In this document: one piece after another, positions 63,627-64,000 of the stretch
How the letters are laid out: each line of letters starts with the position of its first letter
Position numbering within the stretch: the stretch's first letter is position 1
Assembly: GCA_964304625.1 (NCBI GenBank)
Contig: OZ199838.1
Location: forward strand, 16,492,001 to 16,556,000
Reading direction: 5' to 3'
Length of the DNA stretch: 64,000 nucleotides
Origin: Kudoa neothunni
Taxonomy: Eukaryota > Cnidaria
Notes under the pieces: model-generated
Told to the model about the DNA's origin: nothing
Seen by the model: only the letters and a program-made list of their open reading frames with translations
Databases searched by the model: none
Made by a program: the position numbers and the translations under genes

Positions 63627-64000
63627 ATTTTAAAAAATTTTTATTAATACAAAAATTCTCGTTATTGCGGGGTTTTTTGTGGTCAATTTGTTTAAATCAG
63701 ATAGTGTTTTTTCATTGTGTCCTGTGATAAACGCAATATTTCAGAGAAAATGGAAATCATCCATTACTATAATTCAATAAAAACGTTGAAGGGTTCTAAA
63801 TCAATGACAATATCCAAGTTTAAATTGAGTGGTATAATAGTCTTCTATTTAATATTAATGTAAAATCACATTTAAGGTCATTCAACACTTCAGAGAATTC
63901 TTTCGCACGAAGATAAATTCAAAAATATAGACGATGAAATGTATGATTGGTTTGTTAAACAACGGTGGAATGGTAACGTTCCGTCGGGAGATGCCATTAT
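63627..64000 (+). mobile_element. pogo/Tigger-type element, second copy, 5'-truncated
   Basis: From about 63627 to the window end the sequence matches 14087-14560 of the first pogo element. It lacks the terminal inverted repeat and about 115 bp of the left end. It also misses two internal pieces of about 50 bp, one between CGTTATTG repeats (around 14143-14195 of the first copy) and one between ATTCAAAAATA repeats (around 14430-14480). The transposase start (YDWFVKQRWNGN) is readable at the edge. It abuts the hAT fragment. Confidence 0.8.

Overview
This is a eukaryotic nuclear window, very AT-rich. It carries GT-AG introns of mostly 38-60 bp, readable housekeeping genes (a beta-NAC/BTF3 protein and a Rab5 GTPase) and decayed DNA transposons of animal type (pogo/Tigger, Tc1/mariner, hAT, probably piggyBac). 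No bacterial operon, CRISPR array, tRNA or rRNA was seen. Tiny introns, short genes and animal-type transposons suggest a compact metazoan genome, perhaps a parasite such as a myxozoan or mesozoan. That is inference; no sequence here fixes the species.

The main content is a multicopy gene family, all on the + strand, that I do not recognise: copy A (1-1928, 5' end outside the window), B (6156-9107), C (18380-21326), D (25628-28588) and E (55758-58701). I rebuilt each gene from ten exons split by nine introns of 38-57 bp. The product is a type I membrane protein of about 850 residues: signal peptide, six exon-encoded cysteine-rich modules, a Pro/Thr-rich spacer, a very short membrane-proximal piece, one membrane helix and a tail of only a few residues. 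Every module exon is flanked by phase-1 introns on both sides. The modules share a repeated four-cysteine pattern followed by a strand resembling the tyrosine-corner strand of fibronectin-III folds. B, C and D read open throughout. E has about eight single-base insertions, and the nearby Rab5 gene shows the same kind of lesion.

The copies are mosaics. At the 5' end B groups with D and C with E; at the 3' end B groups with E, and A with C and D. The flanks are duplicated too: the A-B interval (1929-6155) matches C-D (21327-25627), and the region after B (9235-12595) matches that after E (58835-62225). One 1,443 bp block is identical between the first pair while its surroundings have diverged.

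Between 30.6 and 50.1 kb lie single-copy genes: beta-NAC (minus, 30614-31349), a membrane-anchored protein (plus, 35787-36757), a 176-residue coiled-coil protein (minus, 37827-38597), a damaged gene (minus, about 39328-40010), a class B-like 7TM receptor fragment (plus, 42465-43541) and Rab5 (plus, 49064-50140). Transposons include a pogo element at 13971-17217 split by a mariner at 15486-16698, a 307 bp hAT-type MITE with target duplication, a Tigger remnant, and at the right end a hAT fragment broken by a second pogo copy.
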